From positions 12,028,001 through 12,092,000 of the forward strand of contig CM034546.1 of NCBI GenBank assembly GCA_020055645.1: a DNA stretch of 64,000 bases. The letters are read 5' to 3'. A program made the translations under genes and the position numbers. The notes under the pieces are model-generated. The model searched no databases and was not told the DNA's origin. It saw only the letters and a list, made by a program, of their open reading frames with translations. Every line of letters starts with the position of its first letter. Position 1 is the stretch's first letter. Origin of the DNA: Tomocerus qinae. Lineage: Eukaryota; Arthropoda; Collembola; Entomobryomorpha; Tomoceridae. This document shows, in pieces, positions 47,105 through 57,016 of the stretch.

Positions 47105-47871
47105 TTCTTTGCATAGCCATGCTGAAAGAACTTAAAAATGCAGCGGACAGCTATGAGTGGGTACTTAATTTTAAGTGCCATCGACATATTTGCAATGATA
47201 AAAGTCGATTTAGCTGGATAAAGAACAGCAAGAAGCCCTTGTCTGTTCGAGTCAATGAAGACACCGTTGCTGAGGCTACTGCCTATGGGGAAGTGAAAGT
47301 TCTCGCACTAGCCTGTGGACGTTGGTAACTCTTAATTTTGCGTAATGTTTATTACGTGCAGACTACCTCCAATTTTGTTTCAGCCACTGCTCTGAAGTTT
47401 GAAGGACTAGAGCTGGAATGTGAGGGAGATCAGGTACATGTCAGAAACTTAAGCCGAAGACTGATGTTACAGGGAATTCGTGACAATCAGATGCAGCCCA
47501 AGATATTCTTTCGAGCTCCGAAAGAAAATGTAGATCAACGCTGGCATGAGCGTTTGGGGCATCAGCCTTTGCCCAAGCTACATAAAGGGATAATAAGAAA
47601 AACCTACCACCTTGGTAATGGTACGTCCCTGGAATCTGAATTTAATTGCTTGATTTGCGCAAGCAAGTTGCTGCCGAAGAAGTGTGTGTACCTGGACCAC
47701 CCTGTAAATACAGAGGAAGCTTGCCTCTATTTTGAAATTTTTCAAGGGAAGACGGAGAATAAGTTTAAGAAGATCCGTCACCTTGTATTGATCAAGGAGG
47801 GTAGGACTAACTATGTGGACGTCGAATTTACGGACTCCTGGACGAAGCCGACATTGCGAAGGTCGCAATAG
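47105..47871 (+). pseudogene. Copia-type pol remnant: protease edge and GAG-pre-integrase zinc domain
   Basis: The first frame (47119-47328) includes HICNDKSRF and a V..L.LACGRW-like end, which in copia proteins sit around the protease. The usual active-site DSG motif reads LNFKCHRH, so the protease is dead. After a frame change at about 47326-47340 the second frame gives NVYYVQTTSNFVSA, then WHERLGH..C-x2-C (RWHERLGHQPLPK, FNCLICASK), the GAG-pre-integrase zinc finger. The integrase core that should follow (LYFEIFQGKTENKFKK...) lacks the expected catalytic Asp context. Ends at a TAG, 47869-47871. Confidence 0.75.
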
Positions 47872-47909
47872 AGTTTATAAAGGCTTATAAACTTCCGGAC
47901 AACAAGAAG

Positions 47910-48896
47910 TTGCGAAAAGTGAAAAGCACGTTCACTTTGAAATCACCGGAGTGGTTGGCGTTCGTCAAAGAACAAGAGTTAAAATACACTGGTGGAACTA
48001 GACCAGATTGTATTACAAGCCAGAAAGTGATTACTATGGCTTGGTCAATGTTGTTGGGTTCAGGCTTGACCAACAATTTTTGGGAAGACGCAGCAAAGCA
48101 TGCTGCGCAGATCCACAATTATACAGACACAACCAGAAGTAATAAGTCCCCGTATGAGCTACTACGTGGGAAAAGTGTCAACGTTAGTCACTTACGACTG
48201 TTTGGTTGTAAAGTGCAAGTGAATAAGAAGCCCGGCGGAATGTCATCCCCTTTCTTCCGCCATGGGATTTATGTTGGGCACGAAAATAAAGAGAATGTCG
48301 TGTGGGATGGAAAACTCAAGACATACTTTAAGGCTAAAACCGTGGATTTTTATGAAAGCCTGATTGCATTTCCTCCAAAGCCTTGGAAGGAAAAACTGCC
48401 CGAATTGGTTGAGTGGGGAGTGATTGTCCCCAGCACCATGAATATGATGGACAGACTAGTGGAAGAAATAAAAAGTGGACCAAGTGGACTAACGAAAGTC
48501 ACTCCACAGCTGACATGGGCCAGTAAAATGGTAGATTCTGCAGCCGCAGTCTCTCTGAAGGAGGGTACTACTGAAACTGGAATACTCAGCAAGGAATCAG
48601 GGTCAACCACGTCTGCAGATGAAGTCCCCCAATCACCTGAAGATGAAAATCTTTCTCTCTGGAGCGACCAGATGGAGAAATGGGAAAAAGAATGCTGTCT
48701 TCCCCAACCACAGAAAGAAGTAGAGGCTCTGACTACTTCTATGAAGGGATGTTCCGTAATAAAGCGCCAGAGTTCTGATTCGGACGAAGATGACAGTCCG
48801 GTGTCCTACAAAAGGAAGAAATCTGGAGCCAGGAGATTCATCGACTCGGAAGCCGAGGAGTCGGATGGGAGTTCGGGAGAAAACAGCACGCAGTAG
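47910..48896 (+). CDS. Copia-type integrase C-terminal domain fused to an unfamiliar charged tail
   Basis: 328-codon frame (GTG or an upstream fusion as start; the true start is unclear). Residues ~10-145 follow the distal copia integrase: FVKEQELKY, a WSMLLGSGLTNNFWEDA helix, NKSPYELLRGKSVNVSHLRLFGCK and GIYVGHENK. The normal PQQNGVAER-type segment with the catalytic Glu is replaced by RPDCITSQKVITMAW, so strand transfer is not possible. The following ~180 residues contain no reverse transcriptase motif. They are acidic and serine-rich with a basic patch (SDSDEDDSPVSYKRKKSGAR), more like a chromatin or RNA-binding tail. The frame is long, open and inside a recently moved element, so it may be translated. 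Function unknown. Confidence 0.6.
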   Translation: MRKVKSTFTLKSPEWLAFVKEQELKYTGGTRPDCITSQKVITMAWSMLLGSGLTNNFWEDAAKHAAQIHNYTDTTRSNKSPYELLRGKSVNVSHLRLFGCKVQVNKKPGGMSSPFFRHGIYVGHENKENVVWDGKLKTYFKAKTVDFYESLIAFPPKPWKEKLPELVEWGVIVPSTMNMMDRLVEEIKSGPSGLTKVTPQLTWASKMVDSAAAVSLKEGTTETGILSKESGSTTSADEVPQSPEDENLSLWSDQMEKWEKECCLPQPQKEVEALTTSMKGCSVIKRQSSDSDEDDSPVSYKRKKSGARRFIDSEAEESDGSSGENSTQ

Positions 48897-49140
48897 CTCC
48901 ATAGAAGAAGAGTGCGAAAAGGCCCACAGGAAAAAGGGCAAGAATTCTAGGAAGAAATCCTCGTACAAGGAGCTGTGGGACATAAACGCCCGGAAGGGTT
49001 TCATCGGTCATCATTCTGAAACGAAGGAATGCGTGTTCGGATATGAACACAAGAAGAAATGGAAGTGCTTCTGCACTCCTGATATGTTGAAAAAGGTTTC
49101 GCCTCCGAGTGCACCGACTACGGATTTAGGAGGGTGTTAG
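48790..49140 (+). CDS. Overlapping 3' frame of the copia-type element, basic/Cys-containing
   Basis: An open frame overlapping the end of the 328-codon frame and running into the first bases of the 3' LTR. The N-terminal half is Arg/Lys/Ser-rich. The C-terminal half has KELWDINARKGFIGHH followed by C..C..C residues (ECVFGYEH, KWKCFCTPDM). No family is recognised. A -1/+1 frame change near 48880-48896 would fuse it to the preceding frame, so it may be the displaced 3' part of the same protein. Confidence 0.4.
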   Translation: MTVRCPTKGRNLEPGDSSTRKPRSRMGVREKTARSSSIEEECEKAHRKKGKNSRKKSSYKELWDINARKGFIGHHSETKECVFGYEHKKKWKCFCTPDMLKKVSPPSAPTTDLGGC

Positions 49141-49554
49141 AGGTAGGAAATCCATAGCAGTGACATTATTACTTAAATATGTTATGAAGTAATAGTATGT
49201 AAGTAATCTTATATGACATTGGCTATTCATGTACCTAATACCGTGTTAAGTATGTAGGTGACTATGTAAGCTATTTCCTTTGTAAGCAAGTTCCTACTTG
49301 TTGACCTTTTTCATGTTATTACATTTTATTACCTAACACATTTTATGACACACATACCGATGTACCGATGTATTTTGTGTTTATGCTTTTATTGATTTGT
49401 ATTGTGAACTTCACACTGATTTTGTATAAATACCCGTGAATGTTTGATAATAAAGTCAGATTCTATTTCATCCGCATACAGATGAATGGCTATTAGATCT
49501 CGCATTGAATTCTCATCCCCGCACCTTTGGTTGCATCGTTGGTTGCATCTAACA
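49135..49554 (+). repeat. 3' LTR of the copia-type element
   Basis: Base-for-base match to 45863-46282 as far as I can read. It is preceded by a purine-rich GGATTTAGGAGGG that fits a polypurine tract. Confidence 0.92.
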
Positions 49555-49783
49555 TTTTTATTATCTATTTTAAAGTGCAACGCCAAGAAAATAAATATAT
49601 TTTAACAAAATTTCTTTTCCACTAAATACCTTACCATTTGCCACGAAAGACATAATTGACGAAGTTAACTAACAGTTAATTCCTTTTCGACATAAATAAT
49701 GGTTTTGTTATTACATTATAGATTTACGTTAGCTGTGAATTATAATTATCACCTTAATTTGATTCGATATAATTAATCTGAAG
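49555..49783. other. Intergenic, no gene seen
   Basis: AT-rich flank between the copia-type insertion and the duplicated gustatory receptor block, whose shared sequence starts at about 49784. Confidence 0.5.
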
Positions 49784-49931
49784 TTTTCTGTGTGCTTACT
49801 TTTCTGTATGCGAATCGGATCCATAAATTAAAAAAAGGGTGAGTGTAGCCTGTAAGTACTGTTGTCATTATTAAATAAAAGTAATTAAGTGGTCCATTTT
49901 AGATTTCCAGAATTGCCAGCTGGTCACTATT

Positions 49932-51257
49932 TCAGGCGGAGGGAAATGCTAAAAGTAGAGTGACCGTGTATGAGAGCATGGTTTCGTAAGCGTCAAATAA
50001 ATGTTTGTGTTTTATAGCCCGTAAAACTCCGTATCGAATTCCATAAGGCTTCATTGCAAGAAGTTTTAGACGGTTTAGTTTTCCGTTTACTCCAAATATT
50101 GAGCAAGTTGAAGCCATATCTGCTAGCACTTTCGATGATTTTTCCCAGCTTATTGCGGATCCCAATAATAGCATTGTTAGATAAAACATGCCCACACAAC
50201 CAATCAAACATAAAACGAACACCTCTAATAATTTTCCATTGAAAATTCTTAAAGTTGCAACTACTGACATCGTAATACAGCTGGAAAGCACAAATGTAAA
50301 AGTTGGTATTAGTACCAATACATAGCTTTCGTTGTAAAGGATGTTCAGGACACTCAGCTTTTGAAATGCTGTAATTTTCATTTGGATTCTTTTCTCTGCA
50401 CTGTAACATACAAAATTTTAAATTCAGTCAAGATAGTTTAAATTGTTTTTATTTAATAATTAATAAATTATTAAATGTAGATTGTTTTATAAACTGTGGA
50501 TTGCTTCAGAGATTTACCCAATTTTGTTCAACATAACAAAATTTCTGGAATTGTAAACTGCAGCGTAGACGAAGAAGAAAATGTATGCTAATCCCCCAAC
50601 AATTAAAAAAATCACCAAAATTACAAATACATTTCCATTTCTTCCAGGTGAGATATAATCAGCAATGAAATAATTTCCTGGACAGAAGAAATTTGTGAAG
50701 AAACAAAATATTATGGCCAGAAGCAAATATGATGGTATCAACCATTTCCAAATATAGGACTCCAGCTTTACATTTTCTTGTTTCAGGTATTTCTCTTTTT
50801 TATCTACAAACAATGAAATTTTAAAAAATCTCCTCTCCCTGCCATTTTTTGGCAGTAGACTATACATATGACCTTAAATTCAATAAATAACAAATAAATC
50901 ATTTTAGCCACCAAAGGAAAATTGGAATAAGGCCTTTTCAATCCTTAAGGGACGATTTATATGTACTAGTGAAAATGAAAAATACGTAGTTATTATAATT
51001 CATTTTTTTGGTGGAAGCTGAAATTGAATTAACACAGCTATTCATTTTGTTAGAAGCAATTTACAATTTACTTACCATTGAATATATTTTTGAAATCCAG
51101 CTGATTCAAAACTCGCACAATACTTTCTCCATTTAATTTAAAATTAAACAATGCTGCACTCATTATTATGTGTGCAACGGTTAAGATACAATGAAATGAC
51201 AATTGAGTCGCATTGGGATGTTGGCGCCTCAATTCTGATATTAACTGTAGGAGCTGA
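49932..51257 (-). pseudogene. Gustatory receptor (GR) copy A, N-terminus removed by a Penelope-like insertion
   Basis: Seven-transmembrane insect-type gustatory receptor, expected as a subunit of a ligand-gated cation channel in taste neurons. Exons on the minus strand are 51257-51076 (truncated), 50803-50518 and 50400-49932, with the same GT/AG sites and phases as copy B. Exon 3 ends with the TM7 signature region TMLSYTVTLLLAFPS, a variant of the family TYhhhhhQF motif. Exon 2 is 27 bp shorter than in copy B but in frame. Exon 1 is cut at 51257: the ~80 N-terminal residues of copy B are replaced by reverse-transcriptase sequence running the other way. No start codon remains in the receptor part, so it is most likely non-functional. 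Exon 3 differs from copy B by a single terminal residue. Confidence 0.83.
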
Positions 51258-53534
51258 AACATTGCATACCATTTTACGAAGAAAACCAAACCAAAAGTTC
51301 ATTCAGATTTAGAATATAAGATCTTTCCTGACAGGGATAAACTAATTAAAAATGTATGTAACCGTGTTACCCAAAATTATAATCCAATTGAAATGTTTTC
51401 TGAGGATTTTATTAACGTGTTTAAAGACTTCCAAATAGACAATAATATTATTATTAAACCTAGTGATAAAAATGCAGGGACATGTGTTATGTACAGAAAA
51501 GATTATGACACCGAAATATTATCGCAACTTGAAAATACTGATACATATTTTCCTTCCACTAAGTCGCATTTCATTTACAAAACAGAATCGCTATTGGATG
51601 AAGTTAGATATTTTTCAATGCCAATGGAAATGAAAATAAAGCAAATAGTGGATAAGAATTATGAAGCAGCTCTTTTCTATGGTCTACCTAAAGTACACAA
51701 ACTCAAAAAAGATTCCAAAGATTTTCCAAAATGTAGACCAATAAGCAGTACACTAAAATGTTGTAATAGAAATATTAGTAAAATAACTGACAAAATATTA
51801 CAACCAGTTATGAATCTTATGCCAGATGTGATTCTAGACACTAACCATCTAATTTTAAGATTAAATGAAATAAGTTTAAATCCAGAAAAGAAGTACGTGT
51901 TAGTAACTGCGGATATTGAAGCACTGTACCCGAATCTTCCCATAAAAGTCTGTAAAACAATGTCTAGAAGCATTTGAAGAAAATAGACATTTAATTAATT
52001 TACCATGCGATATTTCAAGCATGCAGCTGTCCAAGTTACTAGATTGGAGTCTTGATTACAACTTCATAGAATTTAACCAACTATATTTTAAACAACATAA
52101 AGGAATACCAATGGGATCTAATTGTAGTGTAACTGTAAGTAATATAACTGTATCTAGAGAAATCAAGCAACTATTTGAAGATAAAGAGGAAATTATTTCC
52201 ATGAATAGATTTATTGATGATATTTTACGATTCATTGAAGTAACCAATATTAATAATATAGATGAGTATCTTAATTCCCTGTTTCAGCACGAGTTTTTAA
52301 AATTTACATACGAATGGTCTTATAATCAAGTAAACTTTTTAGATTTAACAATAGGTCTAAATAATAATATTATAGAAACTGTAATTTTTCGTAAGCCAAT
52401 GAGTAAGCATTTGTATCTTCATTACTATTCAAATCACGCAACCCATGTAAAAAAGTCACTTCCTTATTCAGCGGGTATAAGAATTATGAAATGTTTTTCT
52501 GATACTGAAAAGGCAAATTTGGAAATCACATCTGAAATGGAAAAATTTAAAATTAGATGTTATCCAAATAGTCTTTTAAATGATTGCGTTAAAAAACTGA
52601 AAAATGTAAGCAGACATTCTATTCTCACACCTAAAAAAGACTTACTGATCCGCAATCTCAGAATTCATACTCCAGAAATATTGGAACACTATAAAATCGA
52701 CGTAACTAAGCTAACGGAAAAAGAGTTTGGTAATAAGATATTTGTAGTAGTACCTTTTTATAATAATATACGGAATATTGGTAATATTTTTAAGGAGGAA
52801 GTGTTTAACGCAATACAAAAGTGTAACGATGAAAAACTCAAAGATTGGACAAATAATGTTACCATAAGTATAGCGTATACAAAAATAAACTCTGTACAGA
52901 AAATGTTGAAGGGGTAAAGAGAAACAGAATTCTCGTGTCTCTCAGTCTAAGATTACTTACACATAAAAACCTGTCATTAATAGCAAGGAGTGGGAAATTA
53001 TGACATTGAGAGGCAATTAACATCAGCCGGGACCGGACAGAAAAAATTCTGTCAGAATTTTAGATTTTTTTCTAACATTGTATCAAAGGTAACTTTATAT
53101 TTTTACATTTGTATAAGCCTATACTTTACATTCTATAAACTAATGTATAACCGTTTTTTACTTGCTCTGTTTTTGTAAAATGTAACGATAGTAACGAAAC
53201 TTAATGTTTTTATAATGTTGTTTTTTAGAAGATGACAATGTAATTTAGTATACAACTAGATTATTGAAGAAATAATGTTTTTGCGAAAGGAAAACGAAAT
53301 ATAATAGGTAATCACTTCAGTGGCATTTTTATGTGTATTCTGTCATTTAAAATATAAAATGATATAATTAAGCTGGTACTTAAGGATATTTTATAATATA
53401 AATAACTTTTGGTGATGTAGAGTCTGATGATAATATGAAACTAGTCACTCTAAGATTTTCCGACAAATAAACAATAAACAATCAGAAATTGGATTCTGGG
53501 GCGATTTTTTCCTTACAAGGATTGCATATTTCTT
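51258..53534 (+). mobile_element. Penelope-like element, 5'-truncated, with a frameshifted reverse transcriptase
   Basis: Coding sequence is open from the junction with GR copy A (51258) to 51977, then from about 51960 to 52917 in a second frame; a 1-nt indel near an AAAA run at ~51942-51946 separates them. Motifs: SDKNAGTCV, RPISS, DIEALYPNLP, GIPMGSNC, the catalytic FIDDIL at ~52210, then NFLDLTIG and FRKPMSKHLYLHYYSNH, the typical post-catalytic block of Penelope-type reverse transcriptases. The frame ends SVQKMLKG with no GIY-YIG endonuclease behind it. The ~600-bp 3' tail is AT-rich and non-coding. The upstream end abuts the broken GR exon. The element is no longer able to make an intact enzyme from this copy. 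Confidence 0.8.
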
Positions 53535-53689
53535 CAAGTTTTCTGTGCTGCTACTTTTCTGTATGCGAATCGGATCCATAAATTAAAAAAAGGGTGAGTG
53601 TAGCCTGTAAGTACTGTTGTCATTATTAAATAAAAGTAATTAAGTGGTACAGTTAAAATTTTCAGAATTGCAAGCTGGTCACTTTCATT
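53535..53689. repeat. Start of GR segmental duplication unit 2
   Basis: From CAAGTTTTCTGTG onward the sequence follows 49784 onward nearly base for base (TACTTTTCTGTATGCGAATC and beyond), giving two direct copies of the receptor block on either side of the Penelope-like element. Confidence 0.85.
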
Positions 53690-55282
53690 TCACACGGAGG
53701 GAAATGCTAAAAGTAGAGTGACCGTGTATGAGAGCATGGTTTCGTAAGCGTCAAATAAATGTTTGTGTTTTATAGCCCGTAAAACTCCGTATCGAATTCC
53801 ATAAGGCTTCATTGCAAGAAGTTTTAGACGGTTTAGTTTTCCGTTTACTCCAAATATTGAGCAAGTTGAAGCCATATCTGCTAGCACTTTCGATGATTTT
53901 TCCCAGCTTATTGCGGATCCCAATAATAGCATTGTTAGATAAAACATGCCCACACAACCAATCAAACATAAAACGAACACCTCTAATAATTTTCCATTGA
54001 AAATTCTTAAAGTTGCAACTACTGACATCGTAATACAGCTGGAAAGCACAAATGTAAAAGTTGGTATTAGTACCAATACATAGCTTTCGTTGTAAAGGAT
54101 GTTCAGGACACTCAGCTTTTGAAATGCTGTAATTTTCATTTGGATTCTTTTCTCTGCACTGTAACATACAAAATTTTAAATTCAGTCAAGATAGTTTAAA
54201 TTGTTTTTATTTAATAATTAATAAATTATTAAATGTAGATTGTTTTATAAACTGTGGATTGCTTCAGAGATTTACCCAATTTTGTTCAACATTACAAAAT
54301 TTCTGGAATTGTAAACTGCAGCGTAGACGAAGAAGAAAATGTATGCTAATCCCCCAACAATTAAAAGAAAATCTTCAATCATAAAAATTGCCAAAATTAC
54401 AAATACATTTCCATTTCTTCCAGGCGAGATATAATCAGCAATGAAATAATTTCCTGGACAGAGGAAATTTGTGAAGAAACAGAATATTATGGCCAGAAGC
54501 AAATATGATGGTATCAACCATTTCCAAATATAGGACTCCAGCTTTATATTTTCTTGTTTCAGGTATTTGCCATTGACCTCTTTTTCATCTAAAAACAATG
54601 ACATTTTAAAAAATCTCCCTGCCCTTTTTTGGCAGTAGGCTATAGATATGACCTTAAATTCAATAAATAACAAATAAATCATTTTAGCCACCAAAGGAAA
54701 ATTGGAATAAGGCCTTTTCAATCCTTAAGTGACGATTTATATGTACTAGTGACAATGAAAAATGCGTAGTTATTATAATTTATTTTTTTGGTGGAAGCTG
54801 AAATTGAATTTACACAGCTATTCATTTTGTTAGAAGCAATTTACAATTTACTTACCATTGAATATATTTTTGAAATCCAGCTGATTCAAAACTCGCACAA
54901 TACTTTCTCCATTTAATTTAAAATTGAGCAATACTGCACTCATTATTATGTGTGCAACGGTTAAGATACAATGAAATGACAATTGAGTCGCATTGGGATG
55001 TTGGCGTCTCAATTCTGATATTAACTGTAGGAGCTGATAAAACGTCAATAATCGGTGACATTTCTCAACAAATTCGTTGACCAAAATATGTTTTCGTGAT
55101 TTTATTTTGACAAACTTTTCTTTGGATGTACTCCACAATAGTGGAATGGCTCCACAATTAGCTAAAATGTTTACCCAAAATTTTGGTTGAATGATTTTCT
55201 TATGAAAAGTTGCAATGTGGGTCTTCAATTTCATTTTGTTTGTTTTACTTTTAGGGAATTTTAAAGATAGCAAACAATTCAA
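53690..55282 (-). CDS. Gustatory receptor (GR) copy B, three exons, complete
   Basis: Exons 55282-54856, 54588-54276 and 54158-53690 sum to 1,209 bases, i.e. 402 residues, the usual length of an arthropod GR. Junctions: donor CAATG|GTAAG with acceptor TTTTTAG|AT (phase 1), donor ATTGG|GTAAAT with acceptor GTTACAG|TG (phase 2). Hydrophobic segments fit a 7-TM protein with intracellular N-terminus: GAIPLLWS.., LSFHCILTVAHIIMSAVLL, WLIPSYLLLAIIFCFF, LIVGGLAYIFFFVYAAV, VLVLIPTFTFVLSSCITMSV, VFVLCLIGCVGMFYLTMLLL and the C-terminal YTVTLLLAF, the TM7 signature region. No stops or frameshifts. Together with copy A it forms a tandem pair on the minus strand within the IR cluster. The tastant is unknown. 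Confidence 0.85.
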
Positions 55283-55349
55283 ATATCTACATTTGTGATA
55301 GTGAATTCTATACTTAGTAATCTAGGTTTTGATTTTAGATACATAGTTA

Positions 55350-55660
55350 ACAGGGAATCGTTTTAATGTAAAAATTTTTAAGACAACGACAATTATTTTA
55401 TTATGAAAACAAAATTAATTGCACTATTTGTTTGAACTATAACTTGATAAGGATTATTACTTTTCTTAACCAACATTTGAATGCATTTACCTGTAATAAG
55501 ATACTTAGTTAAGAGGGAACAGTTTTAGTATAAATGTTTTTAAGGCAACGACAATTATTTTATTATGAAAACAAAAGTAATTACTATTTGTTTTAACTAT
55601 AACTTGATAAGGGTTATTATTACTTTTCTGCACTTACCTGTAATATAAATAATACAGGCT
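55350..55660. repeat. Two-copy tandem duplication, ~160-bp unit
   Basis: GACAATTATTTTATTATGAA occurs at about 55388 and 55548. Both are followed by TTGTTT(G/T)AACTATAACTTG and a CTTACCTGTAATA/ATTTACCTGTAATA-type end. It lies upstream of GR copy B. Confidence 0.75.
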
Positions 55661-55717
55661 GAAAGTCGCTTCTACTGAAAGCAATATTTACTGTGGTGAC
55701 CAAATAACTTTGGAAAC

Positions 55718-55855
55718 TAAGATTGAAAAATAACAAAACCTATAAGAAAATATAATAGACAAGTTTGCGCTTTAGTAAGCACGAACAAAGGAGCTTAATG
55801 AAGCGCGAACTTTTCTATTATATTTTCTTATCGGTTTTATTATTCTTCAATCTTA
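55718..55855. mobile_element. MITE with 55-bp inverted arms
   Basis: TAAGATTGAAAAATAACAAA at the left faces TTTATTATTCTTCAATCTTA at the right. The arms match through GATAAGAAAATATAATAG and end in CGCTT/AAGCG around a 28-bp centre, with about six mismatches. Non-coding. Confidence 0.78.
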
Positions 55856-56901
55856 TTGTCCAATGAAATATGTTGAATATAGTATAATATGTTGAAATCT
55901 AAATTCCTAAAACGTATTCACTATATTTACAATTTAATTTTGCTCAACTCTGCTTTCCACTTTCTAGACATTGTAGAGGACTTCAAACCAACCAAAAATA
56001 TTTTTTATAACAGATGTACATAGTTTTTCTATATATACGACAAAGCTAAAGTTTACAATTGTCTGGCTTTTGCTACTGAATGTTTTAGTAGAAATCTACT
56101 TCCTTGACCGTTTACATTTTGTATAGACTACCTAACAATTGGTAAACCAAAACTAAATGAAAAGTATCAAATTTAAAAGATACCTTTTCAAAATGTAAGC
56201 TTTCGAGTGAGACAAAATTCAAAGGAGGAAAAAAATCTACAATGATATTTACTTTAATTATTTACTATTTTCTCAAGAAACGGTTTTACTTAAATGCGCT
56301 GCATTATTGTGATTAGAATCTGAATGTATTTTAATTATTAACTACATGGGAAACCAAAACTTCACGATATAAGGATAATTGAACCATAATTGTCGTTATT
56401 GCTTTTAATTTTGCATAAGTTGCAAAGTAATGATTAAAAAAGTTCCACATGCCAATTGCGCCTTTTATTGATCCCGTAATATAACTGCTGCAAGAAACAC
56501 AATATAGCAAGCTATAACATCACCTGGAAACCCCATTTGTGCAAAACATTTTCTTTTATCGGAAAGTGGAGTAATGCTATAGCTATAGGTAGTTTAATTG
56601 ATACATCAAAAGGTCTTGCAAGGTATTAAGTTTTAAGTTATTTAGATTACTATTTTCAAAACTACCTAACGGAATGTTTTGTTATTATAACAATCATTTT
56701 AATTAAGAAACTATTTAGTGGGCAAAGAGACGAATGAGGAAATAAAGGTACCTATGAGACTTTCGATAAATACTTTACCCTGCAATAATTTTATATTTCC
56801 ATATTTCCATTGTATAGAATAAGGAAATCTGTTGATTAAGAAGGAACCCGGAAATCACATTCTACATTAAAAGCTTTTAAACACATAATTTTTGTACGTA
56901 G
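55856..56901. other. Upstream part of segmental duplication unit 2, no gene
   Basis: From about 55993 this matches 41029 onward, the non-coding region upstream of the IR gene. A ~115-bp stretch near 56624-56735 is present here and not at the equivalent place in unit 1. Confidence 0.65.
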
Positions 56902-56953
56902 TATATATAACTGAACTTTCGTACACGAAATTACAATCAGAACAAGAGTGAGT
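56902..56953 (+). promoter_or_regulatory. Putative TATA-type core promoter of the IR gene at 57017
   Basis: TATATATAACTGAAC followed by CAGAACAAGAGTGAGT at the same spacing as in unit 1. Conservation between diverged duplicates is the only evidence. Confidence 0.4.
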
Positions 56954-57016
56954 CTCGGCTGAAACAAATATTTGAGAACATATATTGTACAAATTTGTTA
57001 CAAGTTTGTTTTTCAA

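Larger units (their letters stand above)
45863..49554 (+). mobile_element. Non-autonomous copia-type LTR element lacking reverse transcriptase
   Basis: A 3,692-bp element with 420-bp LTRs (45863-46282 and 49135-49554) that I find indistinguishable, starting TGTTAG and ending CTAACA. It is flanked by a 5-bp TTTTT target duplication (45858-45862, 49555-49559). The 2.85-kb interior keeps copia pol landmarks from the protease edge through the integrase C-terminus, but nothing resembling reverse transcriptase or RNase H. Matching LTRs mean recent mobilisation, so enzymes were presumably supplied in trans. Confidence 0.88.

Noticed and set aside
51068..51289. Apparent start codon of GR copy A upstream of the break
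   Set aside because: The ATG and first residues come from antisense Penelope-like sequence, not from the receptor.
56972..57016. Earlier in-frame ATG of the duplicated IR
   Set aside because: The equivalent leader at 41880 has no such ATG, and the signal peptide begins at 57017.
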